From: Deltaproteobacteria bacterium
GTDB taxonomy: Bacteria > UBA10199 > JACPAL01 > GCA-016699445
DNA: 64,000 nt
Direction: 5' to 3'
NCBI GenBank assembly: GCA_016699445.1
Contig: CP064976.1
Span: 2,108,001-2,172,000, forward strand
In this document: piece after piece, positions 16,635-26,458 of the stretch
Position numbering within the stretch: position 1 is the stretch's first letter
Layout of the letters: each line of letters opens with the position of its first letter
Translations under genes and position numbers: made by a program
Notes under the pieces: model-generated
What the model was told of the DNA's origin: nothing
The model's database searches: none
What the model saw: only the letters and a program-made list of their open reading frames with translations

Positions 16635-17228
16635 ATGAAATACATAATTACAGGAACACTCCTCTTGGTACTTTCACTTTTTTTAGTGAGAAATATTCAA
16701 CAGGCTGAGTCTGCAACGGATAGTATGGATTTTGAAATATCGGCTAGCTGTTTTCCTCATTCAGAAATCAACCTGCCTCCCTTCCTTCAACTTCAGTATG
16801 GAGTTGTGGGAAAAGTGCAGGGAAGTGCTGTGGAATCGACACTCAAAGCCGGTGTTGAAAGTTATGAACAGACAGATTTTAAATTTGGGATTCCTGAAAA
16901 AGGTTGGGTATCCGTTATTTTTCCAGGACCGATAGTTCAGGCAAAACTTTATTGTCAGAATATTTCTGATACTCAGCCTTTTTATTTTAGTGCGGATCGG
17001 TTTTCAAAAATGAAAATCTTTTTGAGTCGTGATGGTGCTTTTTCAGAGGAGGAATTGGCTTCCCCCCAATCTGTTCAAAAAAATGAACTGCGTACTGTCG
17101 GTACAGGTCGTTATAAAAATGAATTTCTTTTTGGAAAAAATACGATCAATCCTTACTGGCTTCAGTTTGGATTGCCATTTTCAGAGCCATTTTCTTTTGA
17201 TGGGCATATTAATTTTGAAATTCATTAA
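16635..17228 (+). CDS. exported fibre subunit candidate C (minor or adaptor)
   Basis: A 197-residue protein starting MKYIITGTLLLVLSLFLVRN, a signal peptide, followed by a beta-rich region. It has an early Cys in MDFEISASCFP and a second in AKLYCQN. This is the same cysteine layout as the two preceding subunits, although overall similarity is weak. I use the ATG at 16635; the longer frame starts inside the terminator. Its last 20 bp overlap the convergent DUF4340 gene. From its position and architecture it is probably a minor subunit or adaptor of the same surface structure. The family is not recognised. Confidence 0.5.
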   Translation: MKYIITGTLLLVLSLFLVRNIQQAESATDSMDFEISASCFPHSEINLPPFLQLQYGVVGKVQGSAVESTLKAGVESYEQTDFKFGIPEKGWVSVIFPGPIVQAKLYCQNISDTQPFYFSADRFSKMKIFLSRDGAFSEEELASPQSVQKNELRTVGTGRYKNEFLFGKNTINPYWLQFGLPFSEPFSFDGHINFEIH

Positions 17229-18096
17229 CGCGTTTCCAAAGTTCTATCGCTGCTGAAGGTTCTAGAATAAGGGCGTAGTAAGAATTTCCCAATTGGATGC
17301 AGAGATAATATTTTTCTCCAAAAAATGAAAAGCGATAGGTTGTTTGACTGCCATCAGGTCGTGTCCATTCAATGGTAAAATCAGGTAGGCTCATTCCATA
17401 ATCCAAAGTTTTTTCTTGGGTCAGAGGACCTTGATAATTGTTAAAAAGTTGAGCTCGCAGGGCAGAGATAATCTCGTCCTGAGATTTTGTATTTTCTTTG
17501 GTAGTCAAATGGATATCAGCTTGTCCTTCTCGGTGAATAACCAGTGTGCCACCATCTTTTAATCGATCAAAAAGATGTCTTTCCATCAGGTCGGGGATGC
17601 GAACCATCAGATGTGGAAGTAATGAATTGGTTACTAAAAAGACATTTTCGGGATTTTGCAGAGTATTGACGTAAAATTCAGTCGTGCTGGGAGTGTCACT
17701 GCCAATGTGTAATGTTGTATTTGTCGAGTCGTTAAGCTCAATGGTTCTTCTGGGGGAAGTAAGTCCAAAATCTTTGAGTTGTTCAGGTGTGGATTTTTCA
17801 AAATTTTCCACAAAATTAAGATGACATAAAAGTGATCTTAGTTTTTCAACGACTTCTGTATCGGCAAACAATCGTGAATTTTCTGAACGTAACAGCCATG
17901 TTTGGCTTTTAGGTGAGTAGGGTTCGAGGATGATTTCATCGGTGTCATTAAGAGTCTCTTTAAAAACGATTTTATTAATATCCTGAGACTGACAATTCAA
18001 AACTGATTTTTGAGCGGGTGTAATTTTGATGTTTAAAAAAGTAAAAATTAGCCCAAAAATAGCTAAAAACAATATGAGGGTTTTAATATTTTTCAT
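17209..18096 (-). CDS. DUF4340-family membrane-anchored protein of a Gld-like ABC operon
   Basis: A 295-residue protein with one N-terminal membrane segment (about 5-24; TLILFLAIFGLIFTFLNI). The periplasmic part has repeated DUF4340-type segments such as WLLRSENSRLFADTEVVEKL and LKDFGLTSPRRTIEL with nearby IGSDTPSTTEFYV. DUF4340 proteins typically accompany GldA/GldF/GldG-like ABC systems, and here it is the last gene of exactly such a set, one base after the GldG-like gene. The substrate or process served by this ABC system outside gliding bacteria is not known. It overlaps the convergent subunit C gene by 20 bp. Confidence 0.85.
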   Translation of the reverse strand: MKNIKTLILFLAIFGLIFTFLNIKITPAQKSVLNCQSQDINKIVFKETLNDTDEIILEPYSPKSQTWLLRSENSRLFADTEVVEKLRSLLCHLNFVENFEKSTPEQLKDFGLTSPRRTIELNDSTNTTLHIGSDTPSTTEFYVNTLQNPENVFLVTNSLLPHLMVRIPDLMERHLFDRLKDGGTLVIHREGQADIHLTTKENTKSQDEIISALRAQLFNNYQGPLTQEKTLDYGMSLPDFTIEWTRPDGSQTTYRFSFFGEKYYLCIQLGNSYYALILEPSAAIELWKRVNEFQN

Positions 18097-18097
18097 T

Positions 18098-19531
18098 TTA
18101 GGAAATTTTCCATCGTTTGATCCAAACTAAAAAGCAAATGGCTGTAAAAAAGATAGGAAGGATGTAGAAACAAAAATTCTTAACCCAAAACACTTCTGTG
18201 GAAGAAAGTATGAGTTGTTTTTCTGATTCTTCAAAACTTTTTGAGAGATTGACCATGGGTTCTTTGAGAAGCATTTTGGCTAAATTAAAAAACAATTTTT
18301 GATTTTCTGCATATCCAATAGAGGATGTCAGGAAGCTGCGGCCTGTGCCCATGACCACTTTATCGTTTTTACTTAAAACTCCCAAAACAAAGGGTGGTTT
18401 CTCATTTTTTTGTTCTAAGACTTGAATCTCCTCAGCAGTCGAAGGAGTTGTGAGAAAAGGTGACCATGCCAGAGGGTTTTTCTCTTCGTGAATAAATAAG
18501 GCTCTGGATTGAGGGAGATAAAGTCCTGCTGAGAGATTTTCAAAAAGAGGATTTGTATTGAGCTGAGTGATCAAAAGATCCGTGAGTGGTTTTCTTAAAC
18601 TCAGATTTTTGACGTTAATCAATGGATCTGAAGAGATTGTGAGTCCTACGTTTTGTAGTTCTTCCCGAATGTTTGTTGAAAAGGTATTTTCCAAAGTGAT
18701 CAAGATGGGAAGAGGAGATGTTATGAGTTGTTTAAAAATATCAATTTCTTGTGGGAGAAAATTAACTTTAGGATTGATAATGGTGAGGAGACCGCATTGC
18801 TTTTGAATTTGTTCCAGTGAGTGTGTTGTCAGCGAAATGGACATCAAGCGGTAGCCTGTTCCCGATAAAAAATTCTTTAATGTTCCCAATCCTTCGCCGG
18901 TATCATCTTCTAGATCAGCTTCTCCATGGCCTGTTAAGAAACAGATTGAAGACGATGTTTTGCTGACTAATCGTGAAACACCTTGAATAAGATCTTTTTC
19001 CTGAAAGCTGGGGATTTTCACCCATTGAGTTCCTGAAACAAGAACGACTTCGCCCGTTTGTTTGACGTCATATTTTTGAGAGAGGGAAACTTCCTGATTG
19101 ATGTTTTTAATAACAATCTTAACCTTATCTGATGTCTGATTGATCTGTTCTTGAAGCCATTCAGCATAAGCGACTGTTTTATCGTCACGACGCAGAAAAA
19201 TAAGAATCTCAGTCGGGTCTTCAATTTTTTTAATCCATTCAAGCGTCTCAGGTCTCAATGCATAAATCTTACTTTTGGAGAGATCAAAAACGTGATCATA
19301 TTTTTTGGCTACGATATTGATAGCTGATAAAATAAAAAGGGAGAGAATTAAAAACGACTTTCGTTGAAACCATTTTTGAAGTTTTTCAGGTTTTGGAATC
19401 TCTCGGGTGAGGGTTGTGAGAAATAAAGCCGCGCTGATGGCAAAAACAATCAACTGAATCCAGACAGGTTGAACATTCGTCCAGATGACAGCCATCGATG
19501 CGACAATTGAAATAAGTGTGAGCCAGATCAT
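18098..19531 (-). CDS. GldG-family auxiliary component of an ABC system
   Basis: A 477-residue protein with N-terminal membrane segments (about 1-85), a large periplasmic region of the ABC_transp_aux/GldG type, and a C-terminal membrane anchor (about 450-472; FYILPIFFTAICFLVWI). Family hallmarks include YDHVFDLSKSKIYALRPETL just after the N-terminal helices and the SICFLTGHGEADL segment. The last residues are basic (KRWKIS), facing the cytoplasm. It sits between the permease and DUF4340 genes in one minus-strand operon. In Bacteroidetes GldAFG is needed for gliding; in other phyla the role is unclear. Confidence 0.88.
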   Translation of the reverse strand: MIWLTLISIVASMAVIWTNVQPVWIQLIVFAISAALFLTTLTREIPKPEKLQKWFQRKSFLILSLFILSAINIVAKKYDHVFDLSKSKIYALRPETLEWIKKIEDPTEILIFLRRDDKTVAYAEWLQEQINQTSDKVKIVIKNINQEVSLSQKYDVKQTGEVVLVSGTQWVKIPSFQEKDLIQGVSRLVSKTSSSICFLTGHGEADLEDDTGEGLGTLKNFLSGTGYRLMSISLTTHSLEQIQKQCGLLTIINPKVNFLPQEIDIFKQLITSPLPILITLENTFSTNIREELQNVGLTISSDPLINVKNLSLRKPLTDLLITQLNTNPLFENLSAGLYLPQSRALFIHEEKNPLAWSPFLTTPSTAEEIQVLEQKNEKPPFVLGVLSKNDKVVMGTGRSFLTSSIGYAENQKLFFNLAKMLLKEPMVNLSKSFEESEKQLILSSTEVFWVKNFCFYILPIFFTAICFLVWIKRWKIS

Positions 19532-20299
19532 TTAGGATGCCTTATAGTGTTGTCTCAATTTCCAATAACCACCAATAACAATAGCCATGGTTACACAGAG
19601 ATAGGCAGCGACATCACCTGTAAAAAATCAGGCCCTGCCTAAAACTCTCGAGATGAGAAATGAAAAGAAAGTTTGAAAAAACTGATCCCACGGGGCTCCA
19701 GAAACATAAGCCAGCCACTGGAAAAGAATGGTTGAAAAAAAGACTCCATAGCCAATCAAGGCAGCGACAATTTGATTTTCAGTTAAAAGTGAGGCGAAGA
19801 CACCAACAGCATTGTAAAAAAGTATAAATAAAAAAAGACCCAAGTAGGCTGAGGCTACTTGAGGAATAAAAACATCACCTTTGAGAATCGTAAATCCGAC
19901 AAAAATAAAACTCATGAGTAGTAGTCCCAGAGAGAGTGTGAGAGTACCAAAAAATTTTCCCAGAAATATTTCCAAAGGATGGATAGGATAGCTAATCAAT
20001 AAATCATAGCTCCCCAATTTTTTCTCTTCTGAAAAAGAACGCATCGTAATGATGGGTGTGATGAAAATAAAAATATTCAAAAGATTTTGCAGAAACGGAA
20101 TAATGAGATGTGTGGTGATGTTGACGGTCGAAACAGCTTTAAGTGTTTGATTAGGGTCTGTGAGGTTTAAATAACGATCCAGAGACGAGTAGTAATAAGT
20201 GCCACAAAGTACGAGAAAAAGTGGAACAATAACGAGAGCAAACGGTGTGTAAAAAAATAATTTCCACTCCTTGGTCATCAGAACAAAAATCTTCTTCAT
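19532..20299 (-). CDS. GldF-like ABC-2 permease with an in-frame TGA before the last membrane segment
   Basis: An ABC-2-type permease beginning MKKIFVLMTKEWKLFFYTPFALV, with five clear membrane segments over the first 223 codons, including the EEKKLGSYDLLISYPIHPLEIFLGKF loop typical of GldF. A TGA stop occurs at 19628-19630. Reading continues in the same frame for 31 more codons (FFTGDVAAYLCVTMAIVIGG..., ending HYKAS, stop 19532-19534). This supplies the sixth membrane helix and ends exactly before the GldG-like start. The TGA is therefore either a sequence error or a real nonsense mutation removing the last helix. The start overlaps the ATPase gene by 4 bp. Confidence 0.8.
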
Positions 20300-21006
20300 A
20301 AAATTCCTTTTTCAAAGAGAGCTTCCAGTTGAGTTTGAGAAAGTCCTAAAGCATCGGCTTTGGGATCGCTTAGAAAAACGACGCGTCCATCTCGAATGAA
20401 GACAATGCGATCACAAATCTGGGCGATTTCAGAAAGTATATGAGACGACATCAAAACTGTCTTTTGACCGGCGATTCCTTTGATGAAATTTCTGATGTCC
20501 ATGACCTGAGCAGGATCAAGAGCTGATGTGGGCTCATCGAGCAAAATGACTTCCGGCGATCCAATCAAGGCTTGAGCAAGTGCGACACGCTGTCTATTTC
20601 CTTTTGAAAGTCCCCCGATTAATTTTTTGAGAATTTTTTCAAGACCACAGCAATCTATGAGGTAGGGCCGTTCTTTTTGAGTTTCTTCCTGAGATAAGCC
20701 TTTGAGTGTTGAAACAAAATCCAAATACTCTTCTACACGAAGCTCTCGATACAGAGCCGGCGTTTCTGGCATGTAGCCCACTTTTTTTCGTGCTTCGAGA
20801 GGTCGTTTTTGAACAGGAATGCCTGCAACCGTGACGATACCCTGACTAGGAACCAAAAAACCTGCCAATATTTTCATGAGAGTCGATTTTCCAGCTCCAT
20901 TGGGGCCAATAAGACCTGTAATAGAACCTTTCGGAATATCGATATTGATATCGTGAAGAGAGTGAAAGTGGCCGTAGAAGTGATTGAGTTGTTGGAGTTG
21001 AATCAT
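20296..21006 (-). CDS. GldA-like ABC transporter ATPase
   Basis: A 236-residue ABC ATPase with Walker A GPNGAGKST, the signature LSKGNRQRVALAQAL, Walker B VILLDEPTSALDP and the switch histidine in SSHILSE. The start used is MIQLQQLNHF, since the family begins there; the 14 upstream codons are not conserved-looking. It is the first gene of a four-gene operon (ATPase, permease, GldG-like, DUF4340). ATP hydrolysis would drive the GldF-like permease in the inner membrane. The operon lies inside the fibre cluster on the opposite strand, divergent from the subunit D gene with 68 bp between. Confidence 0.93.
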   Translation of the reverse strand: MIQLQQLNHFYGHFHSLHDINIDIPKGSITGLIGPNGAGKSTLMKILAGFLVPSQGIVTVAGIPVQKRPLEARKKVGYMPETPALYRELRVEEYLDFVSTLKGLSQEETQKERPYLIDCCGLEKILKKLIGGLSKGNRQRVALAQALIGSPEVILLDEPTSALDPAQVMDIRNFIKGIAGQKTVLMSSHILSEIAQICDRIVFIRDGRVVFLSDPKADALGLSQTQLEALFEKGIL

Positions 21007-21074
21007 GAGGGGCGTGATTGAAACAAAGAAACAAGATTGAATCCACAAAAATTTTCAGCTAGCCTCAATTGATT

Positions 21075-21635
21075 ATGAAAGAAAAAATAAAATACACGGG
21101 CTTATCGCTCTTATTTATCATCAATCTTTTACTCTTCTCCTCCCAATTTCAAAACATTTCGGGGCAGACGGCTTTTGATACTGGAGCCACTGTGGTTTCG
21201 AGTGTTCAGATTGGTTTGTCTGAAGGGATGAATCAGTTTGGTCGAAAAACCATTTTTCAGGGCGGTTTTATTGATTTCGGTTCGGTGACGTTTACGCATC
21301 CAGAGCAGGTGGCTAGCGGGGATGCTTATCGTGACGAAGGAAATCTCAAGCTGGAAGCTGTCATGAATGTGGATATTATTTTTGGTGGCGCGTCTTCTGT
21401 GAGTTTAGAACTGATGAAACTGAGGACTTCAGCCAATCCTTTTAATGATACGTATTATTCCTTATCGACAATTCGTTCTGATGTGGCTCAACAGATTTAT
21501 GAAGAGCCTCGCAGCAATCGCATTCAGACATTAACATCAAGCACGACATTTCCTCTGAGATTGATTTTGGAAATTCGCCCCAATCAAACAGGAAGATTAT
21601 CCGATCGTTTCAGACTTCAAGCGACCACATTATAA
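21075..21635 (+). CDS. exported fibre subunit candidate D (cysteine-free)
   Basis: A 186-residue protein with a signal peptide (about 1-30; LSLLFIINLLLFSSQF, then NISGQ) and a beta-rich mature part without cysteines. It ends TGRLSDRFRLQATTL, resembling the final strand of an exported beta protein. I start at the ATG 21075 rather than the TTG two codons earlier. The chaperone gene follows after 14 bp and then the usher-like gene, in one apparent operon. Position directly before chaperone and usher is typical for a subunit or tip protein of a chaperone-usher pilus. No recognised family signature is visible, so the role is inferred from context. Confidence 0.5.
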   Translation: MKEKIKYTGLSLLFIINLLLFSSQFQNISGQTAFDTGATVVSSVQIGLSEGMNQFGRKTIFQGGFIDFGSVTFTHPEQVASGDAYRDEGNLKLEAVMNVDIIFGGASSVSLELMKLRTSANPFNDTYYSLSTIRSDVAQQIYEEPRSNRIQTLTSSTTFPLRLILEIRPNQTGRLSDRFRLQATTL

Positions 21636-21649
21636 TTTAAGGAGAGTGT

Positions 21650-22537
21650 ATGCGATTTTGGATTATTGTCTTATTTGTCACGATAGTTCCTTCGTTATCC
21701 TTCGCTAAAAAGGACGCAAAAAAAGAAGCTCAGGAAGCTGTTTCTGAAAAGGAAATGGGACAGACTCGTACCAATACTGTTTTTGGAATTTCGCCTCCTG
21801 TTGTTGATCTTGTATGTGTGCCTGGTCAACGTGTTTCCACAGTGGTGAAAATCGAAAATCCAGCATCAGTAGCCAGTCGTTTTATGATGGAGCCTTTGGG
21901 ACTCGTTGTTGATGATCGTTCCGGTTTTACTTATCGGCCCATCGCTTCTTTGCCTGCAGATCATTTGTCTCGGCATATTATTTTGGAAGCTCCTGAAGTA
22001 AAAATTCCGGCGAATAGTTCAAAAAACGTGAATATTTTTATAGATGTTCCTAATACTCTGACAGGAACGCAATATACCGGAATTAATATTTCCAATGCTT
22101 CTCCAGGAATGTCTGAGGATGATAAAAAGAAGGAAGAGTATAAAGTGAATGTTGGCTTCGGCCTCCAACCGGCAATTGCGATGACCATTAAATGTCATAT
22201 CTCGGGAACAGAGAAACAAGCTTATTCATTGAAAAAAATTGAAATTATTAGACCAACAGGTAATCAGCCTCCAAGCGCAACAGCGGATATACGCAATACA
22301 GGTAATTCCGAAATTAAACTCAATGCGCTGCTTATCCTTCTAGATTCCGAAAAGAAGGTAGTGACGAGAATGAAGATGGCTCGGACCGAGTATTTGTTGC
22401 CGGGTGCAACGATGAAAGTTGTATTTCAGCCATCGTTTAAGGATGTTCCGAATGGTTCTTATAAAGCGATTATTTCTTCTGTGGATTCCGATACAAAGCT
22501 TCCGCCGTTGGAACAAGCAGTTGTCGTTGGCAAATAA
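21650..22537 (+). CDS. PapD-like periplasmic chaperone (divergent)
   Basis: A 295-residue exported protein with signal peptide (1 to about 19; WIIVLFVTIVPSLSFA), a short lysine/glutamate-rich linker, then two Ig-like beta domains. The first starts FGISPPVVDLVCVPGQRV and continues STVVKIENPASVASRFMME, the layout of PapD/EcpD and DUF916-type chaperones, in which the N-terminal domain binds the subunit. The second spans about 190-290. A strong AAGGAGA site precedes the ATG. It lies between subunit D and the usher-like gene, whose start codon overlaps the 3' end of this gene. I infer that it escorts subunits through the periplasm. Family assignment is by fold-like pattern and context. Confidence 0.6.
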   Translation: MRFWIIVLFVTIVPSLSFAKKDAKKEAQEAVSEKEMGQTRTNTVFGISPPVVDLVCVPGQRVSTVVKIENPASVASRFMMEPLGLVVDDRSGFTYRPIASLPADHLSRHIILEAPEVKIPANSSKNVNIFIDVPNTLTGTQYTGINISNASPGMSEDDKKKEEYKVNVGFGLQPAIAMTIKCHISGTEKQAYSLKKIEIIRPTGNQPPSATADIRNTGNSEIKLNALLILLDSEKKVVTRMKMARTEYLLPGATMKVVFQPSFKDVPNGSYKAIISSVDSDTKLPPLEQAVVVGK

Positions 22538-25121
22538 AAGCCTCGTCTTTCTTTTTGTTTTTCTTCTTTTGTGTTCTCAGGTTCATGCACAATTAAGTAA
22601 TCAGCTCGAAATATTTTTAGGAGAGCGGAAAACGCTTACATTGGAAGGTGTCGATCCTTTTGTTGCTGATGAAGATATTTTGCATGTGGAAAACTCTTCG
22701 GGAAATAAAATTACCGTCACAGCAATGCGTGGGGGAAAAACTCAAATCCTTTTTTGGAAAGAGGGCTCTCTTCAATTTATGGATGTTGCTGTTAAAGTCC
22801 CACCATCTCTAGGCTCTGCCGTTATTGGTCCACGTTTTCAGGGCACAAAACCTTATTTTACTTACGAAGTTCAAAACACCTCCCACTTTTCAAAAAGTTC
22901 TTTTTTTACCGATCCGGGCACTGTTCATAGTTTGCAAATGGAAGACCCGGTGAGTGAGTGGTCGGTTGCGTTCTAATTTTGGTATTCGCCACGATGGTTT
23001 GGAAACTCCGGAATGGGTAAGTGCTCTGGTGAGCTATCAAGATCCCACACATTATTTCACTTTTGGTCAAACAGCGACAGGTCTGGGTCGTGTAGGGAAT
23101 GAAGCTATTGCAGGGACTTCCTTTTTAGGTTCTAATTTAAGCTTCAGAAGTCGGTTGATTTCACATTCGAGATTTCAAAAAGAACTTAATTTTTTTGGTG
23201 GTGTGAGACCAACCGTGAGTCTTTTGGATTCCAGTACGGATAATCAAATATTTGGATCAAGTGCCTCCGTGATTCGTTATATTCCTGGCAGGCAAAAACC
23301 GGATTTAGCCAGTGTGAGTGGTTTTGCCTATCAGCCTTTAGGGCAGGATTCTTACAAGCCTTCTGTGCTGGGTGAAGGTCAGTATCATTTTACAAAAAAT
23401 ATCTCCGTGGGGGCGAGTGCTTTAAAAGCTGATGGTGGTGTTTCCGGGATGCTTAATCCTTTTATTGAATCGGATCGTTCTACATCTTCGTTAAAATATA
23501 GTTTTATTCAGCATGGACTTAAAATCCCTCTGGCAGCACCGACACGCAACGATCTCCACCGCTATGCTTTTTTTCATCAATATCTTTTAGGTGATCGATC
23601 TTCCACAGTCGGCGGTACTGTGTCTCAGGACTTTTCTTTGCAAAAAGACGATCCATTGTTTCCTTCAAGTAATAATTTGCGAGGTAGTCTTTATTATCGA
23701 AAACAACAGGCTTTCCAGCGTGGGTATGGCATTCAATATGGGGTGAGTCGCAGTGCTTATTTAAATACTAAAATCTTACTCAATAGTGTTACGGCTAATT
23801 ATACTTTTCCGGTGAAGCCTGGAAATTATTTTCAACATAACTTGGGTTATTCCAGAGGCGATATGTCTCTTAATCTCAATCAAGTCACAGCCTCTTCCAG
23901 CTTTACTCATGAAGGCCCTGCATTGAGATCCACCACTTCTTTGGGAATGCTTTTAAATCGCGGTGATTCAAGGATTGATAGTATTATTTTTCAGGAAAAC
24001 TTTTTGTGGAATTTCAAACATGGTTTTATCAAATGGGATTTGGCTATTTAAAAGCAGATGCTCGTGATGGAAACCATCAGTTTCAATTTTCTCCTTCCTG
24101 GAATTACTATCTTGCCAGCACTCATCTCATCAGTATCGGTACAAATTTTGTTATTTTAGCGGGTGACCCGCGAGAAACCATTGGAGCTTTAAATCTCCGA
24201 TATCGTTATTTCTTTGGCCCAGGTGTGGAAAAGGATTCTCTTTTTAGAAATGTTTTTAGAGGAGGGATGAATCAACCTGTTCAAGGAAACCTTTTTATCG
24301 ATCGCAATTATAGCGCTTATTATGACGAAGGCGATACGCCTTTGGCAGGTGTTCCGGTAAGGTTGGGAGATCAGTTTGTGTCAACCGATCCTTCCGGTCA
24401 TTTTGAATTTCCCAATGTGAAGTCAGGAAATTATTTATTGTCTTTGGATCCAAATTCTTTGGGTATTCAACAGCCTCTCGACGTTGCTTCTCAGCAAAAT
24501 ATTCAGGTGGGTGGTCGACAGTCTGTGGATGTGCCTATTGCTGTTGCTCTTAAAAAGGCTGAGATTCACGTGAAAGTTTACATGGATGTGAATGGTAACA
24601 ACGATATTGATTCGGAAGATCCCATTTATTTATGGCCTAAGGTTTTAGTGTCTCTTCCAAAGGGTGATCGTCGTAAAGTTTCGATGAATTCAGGAGAGGC
24701 TATTGTCAAAGGTGTTGATCCTGGTCTGGTGACGATTGCTTTAGATTCTTCAGATATTCCTGATACGATTGAGCCTAATGGCCCTATTGAAAAAACTCTC
24801 ACAGTAAGCAGTGTTGAAAGCTTGGATGTAAACTTTTTAGTCACGCCGATACGGACTGTACGAGGAAAGCTGACCTTTCCACCACAATACAAATCAGCAA
24901 AAAAAGTATATGTTGTGATAGGGGATAGTCGCTCAGAAGTTGATAGTCAGGGCTATTTTTGGGTGAAGAATATTCGATCTGGAAATCATCTTCCTTATCT
25001 GGAAGGTGCTAAAAAACTCTGCCTGGAAAAGCCTCAGTCTTTGTCAGTGCCAGCAGGTCCTTATACGGAAACAATCAATTACACAGTGACTAATGAATGT
25101 TCAGCTTCTCCTTCTCCTTAG
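22521..25121 (+). CDS. usher-like outer-membrane protein with CpaC-type N-terminal domain (frameshifted twice)
   Basis: Three frames join into one protein of about 865 residues. A signal peptide (SLVFLFVFLLLCSQVHA) starts from TTG 22521 or 22527, overlapping the chaperone gene. The next 90 residues match the N-terminal domain of secretin-type pilus proteins such as CpaC (EIFLGERKTLTLEGVD ... GGKTQILFW). A long beta-barrel follows (about 150-600), with alternating strands. Then come carboxypeptidase-regulatory/Ig-like domains (GVPVRLGDQFVSTDPSGHFEF; VYMDVNGNNDIDSED). Junctions are near 22955 (GTGAGTGAG) and near 24045 (TATTTAAAAG). Barrel plus terminal beta-sandwich is the usher plan; the CpaC-like front is unusual. 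The 3' end overlaps the regulator gene by 32 bp. Confidence 0.62.
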
Positions 25122-26447
25122 AGAAACCGTATTTTTGCATGCGATATTGAAGTGTCGCGCGTTTAATGCCGAGCTTGCGAGCTGTTTTGGATTGATTCCA
25201 GTTGTTTTCTTTTAAAGTTTTTAAAAGCATTTCTTTTTCGAGTCGAATCAGATTTTCTTGATTCAGAGGTGTGTGAGGCTCTGTGTAAGAATAGGGCTTA
25301 TCTTCTTTGATTTCTTCTCCTGTGACCTTGCTGGGAAGATCATCTAAAGTAATAGTAGAGTTTTCAGCCAGCACCGCAGCACGTTCAAGGGCATTTTCAA
25401 GTTGTCGAATGTTTCCAGGCCAATTGTAATTCATGACAGCTTGGGATGCTTCATCAGAGAGTGTCAGAGGAGTGTCCTGTTGGGAAAATGCTCAACAAGA
25501 AGTGGATATCTTCTTTTCGTTCACGGAGTGGAGGTGTGTGAATTTCAAAACATTCAAGCGATAAAAGATCTTCGCGAAACCTTTTTTCTTTTACTTCTTG
25601 AGCGAGGTTTCTATTGGTAGCAGCAATGAGTCGTACATTGACGCTAATAGTTTCTGTTCCTCCCACGCGTTGAAATTCTTGTTCCTGGAGAAATCGTAAA
25701 AGTTTTACCTGAAGTGATGTTGGGATTTCTGCAATCTCATCTAAAAAGAGAGTGCCTCCGTCGGCAGCTTCCAAGAGACCTTTTTTCTGAGTGTAAGCTC
25801 CTGTGAACGCTCCTTTTTGATGCCCAAAAAGTTCTGATTCCAAAACGCCTTCTGAAAGAGCCGCGCAATTGATAGCGATGAAAGGTTTGTGTGTGCGTGT
25901 TGATTGACGGTGAATTTCTTTAGCAACAACCTTTACCAGTGCCGGATTCTCCCAAAATCAAGACCGGAGTAGATGTAGGGGCTACTTTTTTGATCAGTTG
26001 TTGAACTCTTCGAAGGCTTTCTGAATGGCCGATGAAATCATTTTTTTTGAGAATTGAAGGGAGTGTTTCTGTCTTCTGCAGCTGGTAACGTCTTAAAAGA
26101 TCTTCTACGTGTTGTTCCAGGTCAGATAATGAAAAAGGTTTTAAAAGATAATCTGCTGCTTCTAATCTTAAGGCCTGGATAGCGCTTTCTACAGAGCCAA
26201 AAGCTGTCATGAGTACCACTTGTGTGCGAGGATTGAGAGATTTGATTTCTTGAAGAATTTCAATCCCGGTTTTCTTAGGCATTTTGAGGTCTACAAGAGC
26301 TACGGTAAAATTGTTATTTCTCACAGCCTGAAGAGCAGCCTCTCCATCTGCAGCAGAAAAGCAGGAAAGGCTCTTTTTTTGCAAAGCTTCGGCAATTGAA
26401 ACTCTTAAATCTTCATTATCATCTGCGATTAATATATCGTAATTCAT
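25090..26447 (-). CDS. NtrC-family sigma-54-dependent response regulator (frameshifted twice)
   Basis: Three frames rejoin into one regulator of about 450 residues. The receiver domain (1-120) has phosphoacceptor Asp53 in ALVDLKMPK and Lys in LLKPFS. The AAA+ domain has GESGTGK, ESELFGHQKGAFTGAYT, GGTLFLDEIAE and RLIAATN. The intact GAFTGA loop shows it can contact sigma-54. The C-terminal Fis-type HTH is NWNQSKTARKLGIKRATLQY. Breaks are near 25925 (inside the Walker A region, about two bases lost) and near 25485 (before SQQDTPLTLSDEA). The cognate kinase gene precedes it by 11 bp. It is the likely activator of the sigma-54 promoter at 15745. Confidence 0.9.
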
Positions 26448-26458
26448 GGTTACATCCT

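Noticed and set aside
19628..19630. Selenocysteine or recoded TGA in the GldF-like permease
   Set aside because: TGA is used as a normal stop in many genes here (including ATGA overlaps), the position is not a catalytic cysteine site, and no SECIS-like structure was evident.
25454..26447. Two separate short regulators instead of one NtrC-like protein
   Set aside because: The fragments join into the normal domain order with no missing motif beyond one or two bases at each junction.
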